Part shown: positions 16,654 through 25,864 of the stretch, piece after piece | Layout: every line of letters begins with the position of its first letter | Numbering within the stretch: the stretch's first letter is position 1 | Source of the DNA: Claveliimonas monacensis | GTDB lineage: Bacteria; Bacillota; Clostridia; Lachnospirales; Lachnospiraceae | Direction of reading: 5' to 3' | Length of the DNA: 64,000 nucleotides | NCBI RefSeq assembly: GCF_014982975.1 | Contig: NZ_JADCKL010000002.1 | Location: forward strand, 1-64,000 | The notes under the pieces: model-generated | What the model saw: the letters and a program-made list of their open reading frames with translations, nothing else | What the model was told of the DNA's origin: nothing | Databases searched by the model: none | Program-made: the position numbers and the translations under genes

Positions 16654-16684
16654 TTGACTATTGTGTTACCCTATAGTTTACCAT
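16654..16684 (+). promoter_or_regulatory. MerR-type promoter of the MATE gene
   Basis: -35 TTGACT (16654-16659), 19-bp spacer, -10 TACCAT (16679-16684). The overlong spacer contains the inverted repeat ACTAT...ATAGT, as in MerR operators that activate by untwisting DNA. Confidence 0.7.
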
Positions 16685-16710
16685 TCTCTACGAAGGAGAA
16701 CAATACAAGT

Positions 16711-18132
16711 ATGAATACAATCATTACAGACACTGACACAACACAAAATCATTCATCAGAACTCACGGAAACACCTGGCGGACACAACCGGATGTTTGAA
16801 GAAATGCCTCCCACCCGGCTCTTTTTCCGCTGTGCCATCCCCAATATGATCAGCATGGCCGTGGTTTCTCTCTATACCATAGCTGACGGGATCTTCGTGG
16901 GATATTACATCGGCGCCCAGGCCCTGGCCGCCATCAATCTGGTCATGCCCCTGATCATGATCAGCTTCGCCTTTTCAGATATGGTGGCGGTTGGCTCTTC
17001 TGTGCAGATTGCCATCTGGCTGGGCCGGAAGGATGAGAAAATGGCCAGCCGGATTTTTTCCACTGCCTGTCTTCTCATCCTGCTTTCCGCCCTTGTCATG
17101 GGAACGCTGGCCTACGCCTTCTCCTATCCCCTTGTGCAGCTTCTTGGTGCCACAGGGGAGGTAGCGGATCTGGCTGTTCGTTACATGCGGGTTTACGCTG
17201 TCTTCTCCGTACTGATCATGCACTTTTTTGCAGTGGATAATTACCTGCGCATCTGCGGACGGGTCCACTACAGCATGGCCATGAATGTAGGCATGTCCCT
17301 GGCAAACATCCTTCTGGACTGGCTCTTTATCGGCGCCTTTGGATGGGGCATCGAAGCCGCTGCCCTGGCCTCCTGCCTGAGCCTCATGTGCGGAAATATC
17401 ATCTGCTTCCTTCCTTTTTTTGCAGGGAAAATGCCGCTTGGATTTACAAGGAAGTGGATCAGGCCACGGCTCATTGGAAACATCATCGCCAACGGAAGTT
17501 CGGAGTTTTTCAACAACATTTCCGGCTCTGTATGTATGATCATTTTCAACGCTGCCCTTCTGTCTGTGGGCGGATATATGGCAGTGGCGGCCTTCAGTAT
17601 CATTATGTATGTGGACAGCGTGGTAAAGGCTTTGCTTTTTGGTATGGGCGATGCCCTTCAGCCCTCCATCAGCTACAACTACGGCGCAGGAAACCCGTCT
17701 CGGATCCGTGCCATCGAAGGGCGGGTTCTGGCGGCAGGACTGCTTCTTTCCCTGGCAGTGCTGCTCTTCATGCAAACCGGAGGGGAGGGACTTCTTTCCC
17801 TTTTTGCAAAAGGAGACAGTGAACTGATTGCCATGAGCGTACATGGGATGCGGCTGTTTTCCCTGTCTTACCTGTTTACCTGGTGCGCTATTTTATCCGG
17901 TTCCTTTTTTACTGCACTGAACCGCCCCGTCTTCTCCCTTGTAACGGCCGCCGGACAGACTCTGGTGTTTCCTGTTCTGTTCCTTTTCATCCTTCCCCGT
18001 TTTCTGGGACTGGACGGCATCTGGCTGTCCCCTGTGTGCGCGGGAGGGGTATCCTCCCTTGTCTGCCTTCTGTTCCAGGCCGACACAAATCGCCGTCTCC
18101 GGAAAAGCTTTCATAGCCGGAACGCCGCGTGA
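16711..18132 (+). CDS. MATE-family efflux transporter
   Basis: 473 residues, about twelve hydrophobic helices arranged as two MatE repeats. The first opens PTRLFFRCAIPNMISMAVVS. The second contains FNNISGSVCMIIFNAALLSV and GMGDALQPSISYNYGAGNP, a strong MATE signature. It likely exports cationic drugs in exchange for Na+ or H+. Start 16711 follows GAAGGAG; upstream codons in the same frame are antisense to the MerR gene and are not coding. Regulation by the divergent MerR protein is strongly suggested. Confidence 0.93.
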   Translation: MNTIITDTDTTQNHSSELTETPGGHNRMFEEMPPTRLFFRCAIPNMISMAVVSLYTIADGIFVGYYIGAQALAAINLVMPLIMISFAFSDMVAVGSSVQIAIWLGRKDEKMASRIFSTACLLILLSALVMGTLAYAFSYPLVQLLGATGEVADLAVRYMRVYAVFSVLIMHFFAVDNYLRICGRVHYSMAMNVGMSLANILLDWLFIGAFGWGIEAAALASCLSLMCGNIICFLPFFAGKMPLGFTRKWIRPRLIGNIIANGSSEFFNNISGSVCMIIFNAALLSVGGYMAVAAFSIIMYVDSVVKALLFGMGDALQPSISYNYGAGNPSRIRAIEGRVLAAGLLLSLAVLLFMQTGGEGLLSLFAKGDSELIAMSVHGMRLFSLSYLFTWCAILSGSFFTALNRPVFSLVTAAGQTLVFPVLFLFILPRFLGLDGIWLSPVCAGGVSSLVCLLFQADTNRRLRKSFHSRNAA

Positions 18133-18155
18133 CGACTTTTGTCATGCCGGATTTT

Positions 18156-18184
18156 TTGACCTTTTCCTCAAAAAGCGGTATAAT
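18156..18184 (+). promoter_or_regulatory. Promoter of the DUF6465 gene
   Basis: -35 TTGACC (18156-18161), 17-bp spacer, perfect -10 TATAAT (18179-18184). Confidence 0.85.
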
Positions 18185-18252
18185 ACATTGCGTAACAGAC
18201 AGGAATTCTATTCTGCCATATGCAATTATGTGATCCAAGGAGGTAAACAGTC

Positions 18253-18582
18253 ATGAAAAAGAATAACAGAATATCACATACAGGTCAGGCACCCAGATCC
18301 ATCGTTACGACAAAAGACACAACCAAGGCAATTGAAACAAGAGCCGGTGTCCTGCAGGATCCGCCAAAGAGCGCCGCAGAGCTGAAGACAGAAGTATACC
18401 TTCAGTATCTTGGAACAGAGTGCAGTACTGACGATATTATTGCAAAAGTAAAAAATATCTGGACAAAGGATATGGGCAAAAAGGCAGAGGATATGAAAAA
18501 TATCCGCATTTACCTCAAACCGGAAGAGATGACAGCCTACTATGTGATCAACGAGGAAACCACTGGAAAGATCGCCCTGTAA
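18253..18582 (+). CDS. DUF6465-family protein
   Basis: 109 residues. A disordered, basic N terminus precedes a C-terminal domain with EVYLQYLGTECSTDDIIAKV and the ending KPEEMTAYYVINEETTGKI. I recognise this ending as the DUF6465 pattern common in Clostridia. No membrane segment or catalytic motif is visible and function is unknown. AAGGAGG precedes the ATG, the promoter is strong, and a terminator follows, so this is a well-expressed single gene. Confidence 0.8.
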   Translation: MKKNNRISHTGQAPRSIVTTKDTTKAIETRAGVLQDPPKSAAELKTEVYLQYLGTECSTDDIIAKVKNIWTKDMGKKAEDMKNIRIYLKPEEMTAYYVINEETTGKIAL

Positions 18583-18597
18583 AACTCCTGCATGAAA

Positions 18598-18646
18598 AAG
18601 ACTCCCGACAAACATCTGAAAACGCAGACGTCTGCCGGGAGTTTTA
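18598..18646. terminator. Bidirectional terminator
   Basis: Stem ACTCCCG (18601-18607)/CGGGAGT (18636-18642) with a large loop containing a smaller hairpin (AGACGTCT). T-rich tails occur on both strands. It separates the DUF6465 gene from the converging YczE gene. Confidence 0.75.
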
Positions 18647-19387
18647 TACTTCCACCCCTGCCAGCCGAATCATCCGGTCATATGTAAAATGATTGAACAC
18701 AGCAATCGTCCTCCCGACGCCAATCACAGCCAGCACCGTTCCCACGCCGATCCCCACCAGATGCCCGGCAAAGATAAGACTCACTGTGATTGTGACAGTG
18801 ATGTTCACAAGGTCAAAGCAATTCTTTGTAAATCCCACACTTCTGTAGATACAATCCGCTATAGCCTGTACGATCCCGTCTCCCGGATTCGGGATAATAC
18901 GCATATTCAGCGACATGGCAGCCCCGATCCCTGTCAGTATGACGGCAAGGACAAGAACCATCACACGCAGCGCCATCTGGCCGACCGTCACCTTTCCCTC
19001 TCCGCAAAGGTCCGGGATCACTGCCGAAAACACATTCAGAAATCTTGTAAACACAAGGCTCAGCGGTATCTGTAGTACATCCATGAGAAGTACAAGCCTG
19101 CTGTCTGTTTTGTTTGCATGGGCGAGTGCCTCCCCTTCCTTTCTGGCCGCTCTCCTGCTGCGGACCAGATGAAGTATCATCTCGATCAGAACAAAAATGC
19201 AGTACAGACCAAGCGTCACGTTGCCGAAGTTATGATCGAAAATGGTGGATACACTGTAGGCCACAGAGATGATGGGGGATACGCCAAGTCCGGTCTTGGT
19301 GTTCAGCGTAAGTCCCAGTGCCAGAACGAGAAGTCCCAGAAGGTAAAAGAATACACGGAACAGAATACTTCTGTTGTCTTTTTTCAA
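18644..19387 (-). CDS. YczE/YitT-like membrane protein
   Basis: 247 residues, about five hydrophobic helices. The N-terminal FYLLGLLVLALGLTLNTKTG and the phrase LGVSPIISVAYSVS match the YczE/YyaS/YitT group. PGDGIVQAIADCIYRSVGFT is another family feature. The members are uncharacterised integral membrane proteins. Its 5' end is followed 36 bases away by the YolD-like gene in the same direction. Confidence 0.82.
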   Translation of the reverse strand: MKKDNRSILFRVFFYLLGLLVLALGLTLNTKTGLGVSPIISVAYSVSTIFDHNFGNVTLGLYCIFVLIEMILHLVRSRRAARKEGEALAHANKTDSRLVLLMDVLQIPLSLVFTRFLNVFSAVIPDLCGEGKVTVGQMALRVMVLVLAVILTGIGAAMSLNMRIIPNPGDGIVQAIADCIYRSVGFTKNCFDLVNITVTITVSLIFAGHLVGIGVGTVLAVIGVGRTIAVFNHFTYDRMIRLAGVEV

Positions 19388-19423
19388 ATAAATCCCTCCT
19401 ACTTTTTGTTCCGGTATATTATT

Positions 19424-19798
19424 TTACGGATTCTGACAGGATCTGTCAAATTCTCTGCCGACCTCCTGCACCTCCACCTCGTACAGATCCTCAAAATCGA
19501 TCTTCGTATCCACGATCTTCAGTATCCTTGCCGTTCCGTCTATACGGGACACCATCCCCGTCAGCTTCACATACTCCCCCTCCTGGAAATACACGGCCGT
19601 CACCATATCATTCCTCCGGATCTGTCTGAGGATCCGATCCAGCTCCTCCTGCCGTTCCGGACAGAGCTGGGCCTTTGGCACTGTGACCTTTTCTTTTTTC
19701 CTCAGCGCGTCCTCATATCCTTTCAGAGCGGCAAAAGGCATAAACTGCTTTGCTCTTTCCTGGCGGCTCATACCGCCTCTTCCATCTGTACATTTCAC
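19424..19798 (-). CDS. YolD-like protein
   Basis: 124 residues. The N-terminal DGRGGMSRQERAKQFMPFAA, followed by LKGYEDALRKKE, is the YolD-like signature. The remainder is a small beta-rich domain (MVTAVYFQEGEYVKLTGMVS). YolD-like proteins are almost always next to Y-family polymerases, as here, where the gene starts 17 bases after the polymerase stop. The partnership suggests a role in SOS mutagenesis, though its biochemistry is not known. The start could also be the ATG nine codons in. Confidence 0.85.
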   Translation of the reverse strand: MKCTDGRGGMSRQERAKQFMPFAALKGYEDALRKKEKVTVPKAQLCPERQEELDRILRQIRRNDMVTAVYFQEGEYVKLTGMVSRIDGTARILKIVDTKIDFEDLYEVEVQEVGREFDRSCQNP

Positions 19799-19815
19799 CC
19801 CGGTTTCCCCCTTTT

Positions 19816-21105
19816 CTACACGCCGCTTTTATGTCCTCCGATCTGGCAGTTTCTCTCCATGGTAGTGGCGCCCTCCTGCAGATCCATACCTCTTACAACT
19901 GCATTTTTCCCGTACTTTTCCTTGATCGCAAGCAGCGCTTTCTGCATCCTGTGCTCCCTGTCCAGCTCTGCCGGGTCCGTAAAGAGATCATACTGCCGCC
20001 AGGCTTCATCCACCACATGGTTAAAAGTGACGCTGATCCTGCGCACCGGCGTGTGGCGATCCACGATCCGGTCATAAAGACGCCCGGTACAGGCCATAAG
20101 CTGCCGGGAAGAGCTTGTCGTCAGTGTCATGTTCTCGGTCCCATGGGCGGATTTTTTCTCTATTCTCCTGCAGTATCCCACATGAAGGGTAACCGAGTCC
20201 GTGACCAGCCCCTTCTCCACCAGTTCCAGACTGAGAAGGTCTGCCATCTCTCTGGCCACCAGCCTCCCTTCCTCAAAACTGTAGTCCCTGGGCAGCACCT
20301 GTCCGTTGGAAACGGAACTGGATTTCGGCCTGTAGGTTTTGATATCTTCCATGGTCGTACTCTCTCTGCCCCAGGCATGGTCAATGAGCAGCTCCGCATC
20401 AACACCGAACATACGGTAGAGCATCCCTTCATCTGCATGGGCCACCTCCTCCATGGTGGTGAGACCACACTGGGACAGCCTCCTCTCAATCCCCTTTCCG
20501 ATCCGCCAGAAATCTGTCAGAGGCCTGTGTCTCCAAAGCTGCATCCTGTAGCTTTCTTCATCCAGCTCCCCCACATGCCCTTCTGAATGCTTGGCTGTGA
20601 TATCCATGGCAATCTTGGCCAGATAGAGATTGGTCCCCACCCCCACCGAGGCAGTAATCCCCGTCGTTTCATACACATCTTCCATGATCTTTACACCCAG
20701 TTCCTTACCGCTCATCTGATACATATCCAGATACCGTGTCACATCCATAAACACCTCGTCGATGCTGTAGACATGGATATCCTCCTTTGAAATGTACTTC
20801 AAATAAATGCCATATACCCGGGCAGACCAGTCGATGTAAAGCTGCATCCTCGGCGGCGCCATGATATATCTGATCCCTTTTGGGATCTCAAACACCCGGC
20901 ATCTTCCGGGCACTCCCAGCGCTTTCATGGCAGGGGAAACAGCCAGGCAGATGGTCTGGTCCGTCCTTTCCGGATCTGCCACCACAAGATTTGCAGTCAT
21001 GGGATCCAGGCCTCTCTCCCGGCATTCCACGGAAGCATAAAAAGATTTCAGATCGATACACACATATGTCTTTTGTCTTTCCGTCCGGACAGATCTTTCC
21101 ATCAT
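19816..21105 (-). CDS. Y-family DNA polymerase (UmuC/DinB-like)
   Basis: 429 residues. The palm begins VCIDLKSFYASVECRERGLD, giving the first catalytic Asp. The second acidic pair is in YSIDEVFMD. TGITASVGVGTNLYLAKIAMD and a helix-hairpin-helix region (DFWRIGKGIERRLSQCGL) follow, then the little-finger domain. Its role is error-prone synthesis across lesions. Length and the YolD partner resemble the YqjW/UvrX branch of Firmicutes. It is controlled by a LexA box immediately upstream. Confidence 0.93.
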   Translation of the reverse strand: MMERSVRTERQKTYVCIDLKSFYASVECRERGLDPMTANLVVADPERTDQTICLAVSPAMKALGVPGRCRVFEIPKGIRYIMAPPRMQLYIDWSARVYGIYLKYISKEDIHVYSIDEVFMDVTRYLDMYQMSGKELGVKIMEDVYETTGITASVGVGTNLYLAKIAMDITAKHSEGHVGELDEESYRMQLWRHRPLTDFWRIGKGIERRLSQCGLTTMEEVAHADEGMLYRMFGVDAELLIDHAWGRESTTMEDIKTYRPKSSSVSNGQVLPRDYSFEEGRLVAREMADLLSLELVEKGLVTDSVTLHVGYCRRIEKKSAHGTENMTLTTSSSRQLMACTGRLYDRIVDRHTPVRRISVTFNHVVDEAWRQYDLFTDPAELDREHRMQKALLAIKEKYGKNAVVRGMDLQEGATTMERNCQIGGHKSGV

Positions 21106-21134
21106 GGCTCTCCCTCCCTGGATTTCTATTCAAT

Positions 21135-21148
21135 CGAACATTTGTTCT
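21135..21148. promoter_or_regulatory. LexA (SOS) box
   Basis: CGAACATTTGTTCT matches the Firmicutes LexA consensus GAAC-N4-GTTC. It lies 7 bases downstream of the -10 of the polymerase promoter, where a bound repressor would block initiation. Confidence 0.9.
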
Positions 21149-21154
21149 GTTTTG

Positions 21155-21183
21155 ATTATAGCAGGGATGCCCAGGGTTTTCAA
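21155..21183 (-). promoter_or_regulatory. Promoter of the polymerase-YolD operon
   Basis: Minus strand: -35 TTGAAA (21178-21183), 17-bp spacer, perfect -10 TATAAT (21155-21160). Confidence 0.85.
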
Positions 21184-21184
21184 C

Positions 21185-21218
21185 TGGTGATTTCTGACAA
21201 ATGGTGATTTCTGACAAA
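21185..21218. repeat. 17-bp tandem repeat
   Basis: TGGTGATTTCTGACAAA occurs twice head to tail. It is followed by a second short repeat, ATTCCCACCC, twice within 30 bases. It lies just upstream of the SOS promoter and may be replication slippage. Confidence 0.7.
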
Positions 21219-21324
21219 TTCCCACCCCAAAAATTCCCACCCGACACAAAAATCTGTACAGACACGTAAAAAGAGAGTGATGCTCCGTCTGTTACTTCTG
21301 CATCACTCCCTTGATCTGATCACG

Positions 21325-21894
21325 CTACTTTTTCTGATTTTTTGCCCGGGTCCACTCTGCCCAGCTATCCTCCTCGGTCTGCTCCATCTTTGTCTTAAGA
21401 AAATCATATATGTTCCCGACATGGTTCAGATCCTCTTCCAGGATATCTGCTATTTCCTCCGCCTCACAGCCTTTCAGCATTTTCCTTCGGATCATCCGGA
21501 ACAGCTGATACTCCTGGCCTTCCGCGCGGCCTATCGCCTGGCCTTCTTCCATCCCCTCCTCCCGGGCCCGCCTCTGCTCGATGACCTTCTCTTCCCACTC
21601 CTGCATATATTTCACTCCAATCTCTTCGCTTGATTTAATCATGGCTATCCTGCACTGCAGCTCCCGGATCTTTCCGCTCCTGCAGGAACTGCTGACCTCC
21701 TCTGTGGTGTGCTCTATGTACCGGAGCAGTTCGATCAGCTCTTCCTTTTCTGCCTGGGGAGGATACTTAAGAAGAATATCCTTTCCAAGGATGATCTCCA
21801 GGATGGTCTGCATGATAACAGGATCTTCCATTGCCTCCGCAAACAGAAAGCGGTCCAGCAGATTCAGGTCTTTCAGTGCTTTGTGAAACGCCAT
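21325..21894 (-). pseudogene. Rpn/PD-(D/E)XK transposase-like gene with nuclease core deleted
   Basis: Open frame of 189 residues with AAAGGAG and a good promoter (TTGTCA-17-TATAAT at 21910-21938). The N terminus (FHKALKDLNLLDRFLFAEAM, then MQTILEIILGKDILLKYPPQ) and the C terminus (ELIELLRYIEHTTEEV, SEEIGVKYMQEWEEKV) match the two ends of the Lachnospiraceae PD-(D/E)XK transposase-like family. The roughly 120-residue catalytic middle is missing. The join falls at AEKEELIELL and is in frame, so a core-less protein may still be made. Family identity rests on recognition, not a search. Confidence 0.75.
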
Positions 21895-22141
21895 TCGTAT
21901 TCTCCTTTCATTATAAGCGGCAATGTACAAGTTGACAATAAAAACATGAAAAAGCAAAATTTTCCTGCCAGACCTGTACGTCAGAAAGTGATGTGAGGGG
22001 TATTGACACGTCGGAAGACACTCCTCGAAATAAAAAGATTTTATAAGATAGTGTAAGAAAGAATCCCCGTCCGGAGATTTTTACATAATGAAGTATATAA
22101 AGATTAACAGATGGATATAAAAATGTCAACCAGAAACAGAT

Positions 22142-22171
22142 CGGGCAGGAGAAGATTCCTTCCCCTGCCCG
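22142..22171 (-). terminator. Possible terminator of the FtsX operon
   Basis: Perfect 8-bp GC-rich stem CGGGCAGG/CCTGCCCG just after the permease reading frame. The T tract on the minus strand is weak. Confidence 0.55.
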
Positions 22172-22190
22172 GTACAGAATTTTCATTTTA

Positions 22191-24765
22191 CTATTCCATT
22201 CTCAGTCTTTCCACCACACTGTGCTTCTCCAGGTTCCGGAAACACAGATAGGGGATCACTACTGCCAGGACAAGGATCAGCGGTGTGCATATGCCAAGGG
22301 GCAGCAATGTAAAATGGAAGGTGGCAAAGTCGTCCGCCGCCGTCACTGCCCGCACGCCGATGCCTACTGCCAGCGCACTGACCGCCCATGAGACAAGAAG
22401 GGTCAGCCCGGCGTAGTACAATCCCTCGTACACCAGCATCCGGCAGAGCTGCCGTTTCGTCATGCCTACGCTCTGGATCATGGCGAACTCCCTTCTGCGG
22501 GATACAATGGCCGTGATCATGGAGTTGGCAAAGTTCAGCACTCCTACCAGGGCGATGATAATACTGATGGCATTTCCCATGACAGCCGAGGACCTTGTCT
22601 CCTCCTGGTACTGCTGTGCCATGGACTGACGGGAGGTCACAGGAAGAGTCCTGTCCACGGAGGCTGTGTAGGTATCCAGCATCTCCTGCATGGCGTCCAC
22701 CTGGCCATCTTCCACATTGGCGTAGAGTTTCCGCAGGGTGTTGTCCGGATACAGCTCTCTGAACGTACCGGACGGGATCACATACTGCAGGTCAATGCAG
22801 GTCAAGGCCTGCGTCCTCCCCGGCCTCCATAGCGCCGTCCACAATGGATGTGCCCGGCAGGACAACGGCCATCACCTGGTAGCTTTTTCCATCCAGCTCC
22901 ACCGTATCGCCCACAGGGGAGGCAGGCAGGACATCCAGGCTTTCCGCCTCTTCCCTGGAGATGGCGGCGGACGTGACAGCCAGCACGTAATCTCCCGTGG
23001 CAAATGCCTCAGGATCAAATGTACCTGCCAGCACATTGTCCTCCTCCGTCATCTCATCAAGGGGAATACCGTCCAGGCCGAACATGGAAACTGTGGCTTT
23101 CTTCTCTGCCAGAGAGTTTCTGGCATCCTCTGCCCCCTGTTCATCGTAGCTCTCCCAGTCAGCCAGAACCTCCTCATTGTAGTAGGAAGCAAGGCCTGCG
23201 GCTGTCGGATCATCCATCTGCCAGACAAACTGGTGGGAGTAAGCATGTCCTGTGTCCTCCACGCCATCGGCGTTTTCTACCTGTCTCACCAGATCCTGCC
23301 CCAGCGTTGTACCCTGGGGATCGTAGTTTCCCGTATAGTCCTCACTGGAAGCGTCGGAGAGTTCAAAGTCGGCAATGGTCAGCCCGGAGAGGTATTTCTC
23401 CATGTCAAAAGACGCATTTTTCGCATAGAAACAGCTCAGAAGCACCAGTCCCAGGGACAGGGAGCAGATGACAAGAGCCGTCCGCCTTTTGTTCCTGCCC
23501 AGATTGGCCCAGGCCATCCCGCCAAGGGACGCACTGCCCCGCCTTTTTGTTGTCTTCTTCATCCTGTCCGGCGCATCGCTGGCCCGCAGGGCCTCAATGG
23601 GAGACACTTTTCCTGCAAGCCGGGCCGGGCGCAGGCAGGAGATGAGAACCGTGATCCAGGCAAACAGGGCCGAACCCACAAAAATCACCGGACTGGCAGA
23701 TACCACGCTCTCCCCTTCCATCATGCCAAGCAGAACCGGAACCAGAAGGAACCCAAGTCCCCAGCCAAGAACCAGCCCCAGGGGGATGCCAATAAGGCAA
23801 AGGCGGTCTGCCTGTCCGTAGATCAGCTTCTTAAGCTGCTTTTTTGTCATGCCCAGTGTCTTCAGTTTTCCGTAGAACTGCACATCGGCAGTGACACTGA
23901 TCTGGAAAATATTGTAGATGATCAGATACCCGGCCACAAAGACAAGGATCATCCCCAGATACATGGGAAGGCTTTCCGAGAAAGCGGAAGCGTTCATCTC
24001 CAGCGAGTAAGCCAGGTTCACACCGTACTCCAGGCCGGTCAGATCTGTGTCAGCCAGGATGCCGTCCATGGTTTCTTCAATATTTCTGTCACTGTAAAGA
24101 TTGACCTGAGCCATGTGCGTGCCAAGGATCTGTCCCTCCGAAACCGGGCCGTCCACACCCCCGGTCATCTGGTCGACGAAAGACCGGGAGACCCAGGCCA
24201 TGCTGGCATAACTGGACTCATTTCCCTCCCAGAAACCGCAGAGGGTAAAGGTGGAGGAAACCGTCTCCTGGCTGGTGAGATCCGGCCGCCATTCCAGTGT
24301 CACCTGCTGCCCCAGCTTGTGGGGAATGCCTAGGTAATCAAGAACAGTGGTATCCACTGCCAGCTCATCCGCCCCTTCCGGCATCCGCCCCGCAGAGGGC
24401 CAGGCAAAGGAGTGGGAGGCGTAAGCCTCATCCGCCCAGCGGATCTCTGTCTGGTGCCCTGCAAGATCACTGTTTTCCGCCACTCCCAGGACAATACTCT
24501 CGCCCGTCTCCTCCACATCCGGGTGGGCGTCGATAAGGGCCACTTCCTCGTCTGTAATGCTCTTAAAAGAGGCCTGGGCATCGTAGCCTGTCTGACGGAA
24601 GGTCATCTCGATCATGTTCCGGCTCATGCTCTGGGCCAGGGTAAAAAGGGTGGTGAACATGAGCGTTGTCATCAGAATAGCCAGCACAGCCACCATATTC
24701 CGGCCTTTATTTTTCTTAAACAGCCGGCTGTTCAGCGTTTTGATCGGTTTAAATATTTCTCTCAC
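22191..24765 (-). pseudogene. FtsX-like ABC permease, frameshifted
   Basis: The first 657 residues read in one frame from the ATG at 24765: an N-terminal helix, an extracellular domain, FtsX core MYLGMILVFVAGYLIIYNIF, MTKKQLKKLIYGQADRL and a second helix set. That frame stops at 22792. The remaining 200 residues (DLQYVIPSGTFRELYP, then NAISIIIALVGVLNFANSMI and REFAMIQSVGMTKRQL) continue in the next frame to 22191. The break coincides with an exact 10-bp tandem duplication; removing one copy restores GLDLQYVIP. The intact protein would be about 855 residues, a peptide-detoxification type permease partnered with the ATPase upstream. Confidence 0.9.
22786..22805. repeat. 10-bp tandem duplication causing the permease frameshift
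   Basis: TTGACCTGCA is repeated twice head to tail on the minus strand. With a single copy the permease frame is continuous. Confidence 0.9.
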
Positions 24766-24780
24766 AGCAAAGCACCCCCT

Positions 24781-25252
24781 TTACTGTGACACGATGCGGC
24801 CGTCTTCTATACGGATCACACGGTCCGCCATGCTGGCAATCTCCGGGTTGTGGGTGATCATGACAATGGTCTGGTAGAACTTCTGGCTGGTCATCCGAAG
24901 AAGTCCGATCACATCGTCGCTTGTTCTTGTGTCCAGATTTCCGGTGGGTTCGTCCGCCAGCACAATGGCCGGGCGTGTAATGAGAGCCCTTGCAATGGCC
25001 GCCTGCTGCCTCTGTCCCCCGGACAGTTCCCCCAGGAGAGCCGAAAGTCTGTCTGAAAGCCCCAGTGTCTCCACCAGCTCCTCAAAAAAGGCCCGGTCCG
25101 GTTTATCATTTCCCATATCCAGGGGAAACAGAATATTTTCCTCCACCGTCAGCATGGGAATAAGATTAAAATTCTGATAGATAAATCCCACCTTGTTTCT
25201 CCGGTACACGGCGAGCTGCGGCTCTTTCAGCGTGTCGATCCTGGCCCCGCCT
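24781..25252 (-). pseudogene. 5'-truncated ABC transporter ATP-binding gene
   Basis: The frame begins RIDTLKEPQLAVYRRNKVGF without a start codon of its own. It continues through the Q-loop (IYQNFNLIP), the signature LSGGQRQQ, Walker B IVLADEPTGNLD and the H-loop MITHNPEIAS. About 65 N-terminal residues, including Walker A, are absent, so it cannot bind ATP normally. The GTG/ATG-type starts further in would give an even shorter fragment. It is the partner of the downstream FtsX gene, in the MacB/LolD-like family that works with two-component systems. Confidence 0.85.
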
Positions 25253-25693
25253 GGCTGTCAGCGAGCCGAAATCCAGACTTAAGAAACCGTCTGCCCACAG
25301 GTCTTTTGGGGACTGCTCTTTTCCCCCTGCATGGCGCAGAGCTGCCTCCACTCTTTTGAGAAGGATCTTCATACTGAAAGGCTTGGTCACATAGTCGTCT
25401 GCCCCCAGGTCAAATCCTGCCACCACATCCTCCTCCAGATCATTGGCCGTAAGAAAAATGACCGGCAGCTGTGGGCATTCTTCCTTCAGCTCCCGGCACA
25501 GATCCATTCCATTTCCGTCCGGCAGATTGACATCCAGCAGTACCAGGTCAAATTCTTCCGTCGCCACAAGCTGTCTGGCCTTCCCCGTATTGTAAGCTGC
25601 CACAGTCAGGTAGCCGTTCATATCCAGCTCAAAACAAAGGCCCGCACTCAGGGCCAGATCGTCTTCCACCACCATGATTTTTCCCGCACTCAT
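25253..25693 (-). pseudogene. 3'-truncated OmpR-type response regulator
   Basis: The receiver domain is complete: IMVVEDDLALSAGL, phosphoacceptor region VLLDVNLPDGNG, FLTANDLEEDV and DDYVTKPFS. The linker into the output domain ends at LSLDFGSLTAR. From there the frame runs into the ABC sequence and stops about 27 codons later with unrelated residues. The winged-helix DNA-binding domain and the expected sensor kinase are missing. One deletion joining this gene to the ABC ATPase explains both truncations. AAGGAG lies upstream of the ATG at 25693. Confidence 0.85.
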
Positions 25694-25864
25694 CGTTCAT
25701 TCATTCTCCTTGTCCTTATCATCCTGCCGCCGGCTCTTCAGACGCCGGCATTACCTTTATATTTCACCGGTCTCCAAAGGACAAGAGTCTCCTTTTTCCC
25801 TCTTGCAATCGCCTGTATATATTGTAAAATAGCTGTGAAGGCTTATTGCGGGGAGGATCATAGG

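Noticed and set aside
22786-22865. Programmed ribosomal frameshift in the permease gene
   Set aside because: No slippery heptamer or pseudoknot is visible, and the 10-bp tandem duplication explains the shift completely.
22738-24333. A 531-codon open frame on the plus strand
   Set aside because: It is antisense to the FtsX permease gene, has no family-like motifs and reflects GC-rich codon bias.
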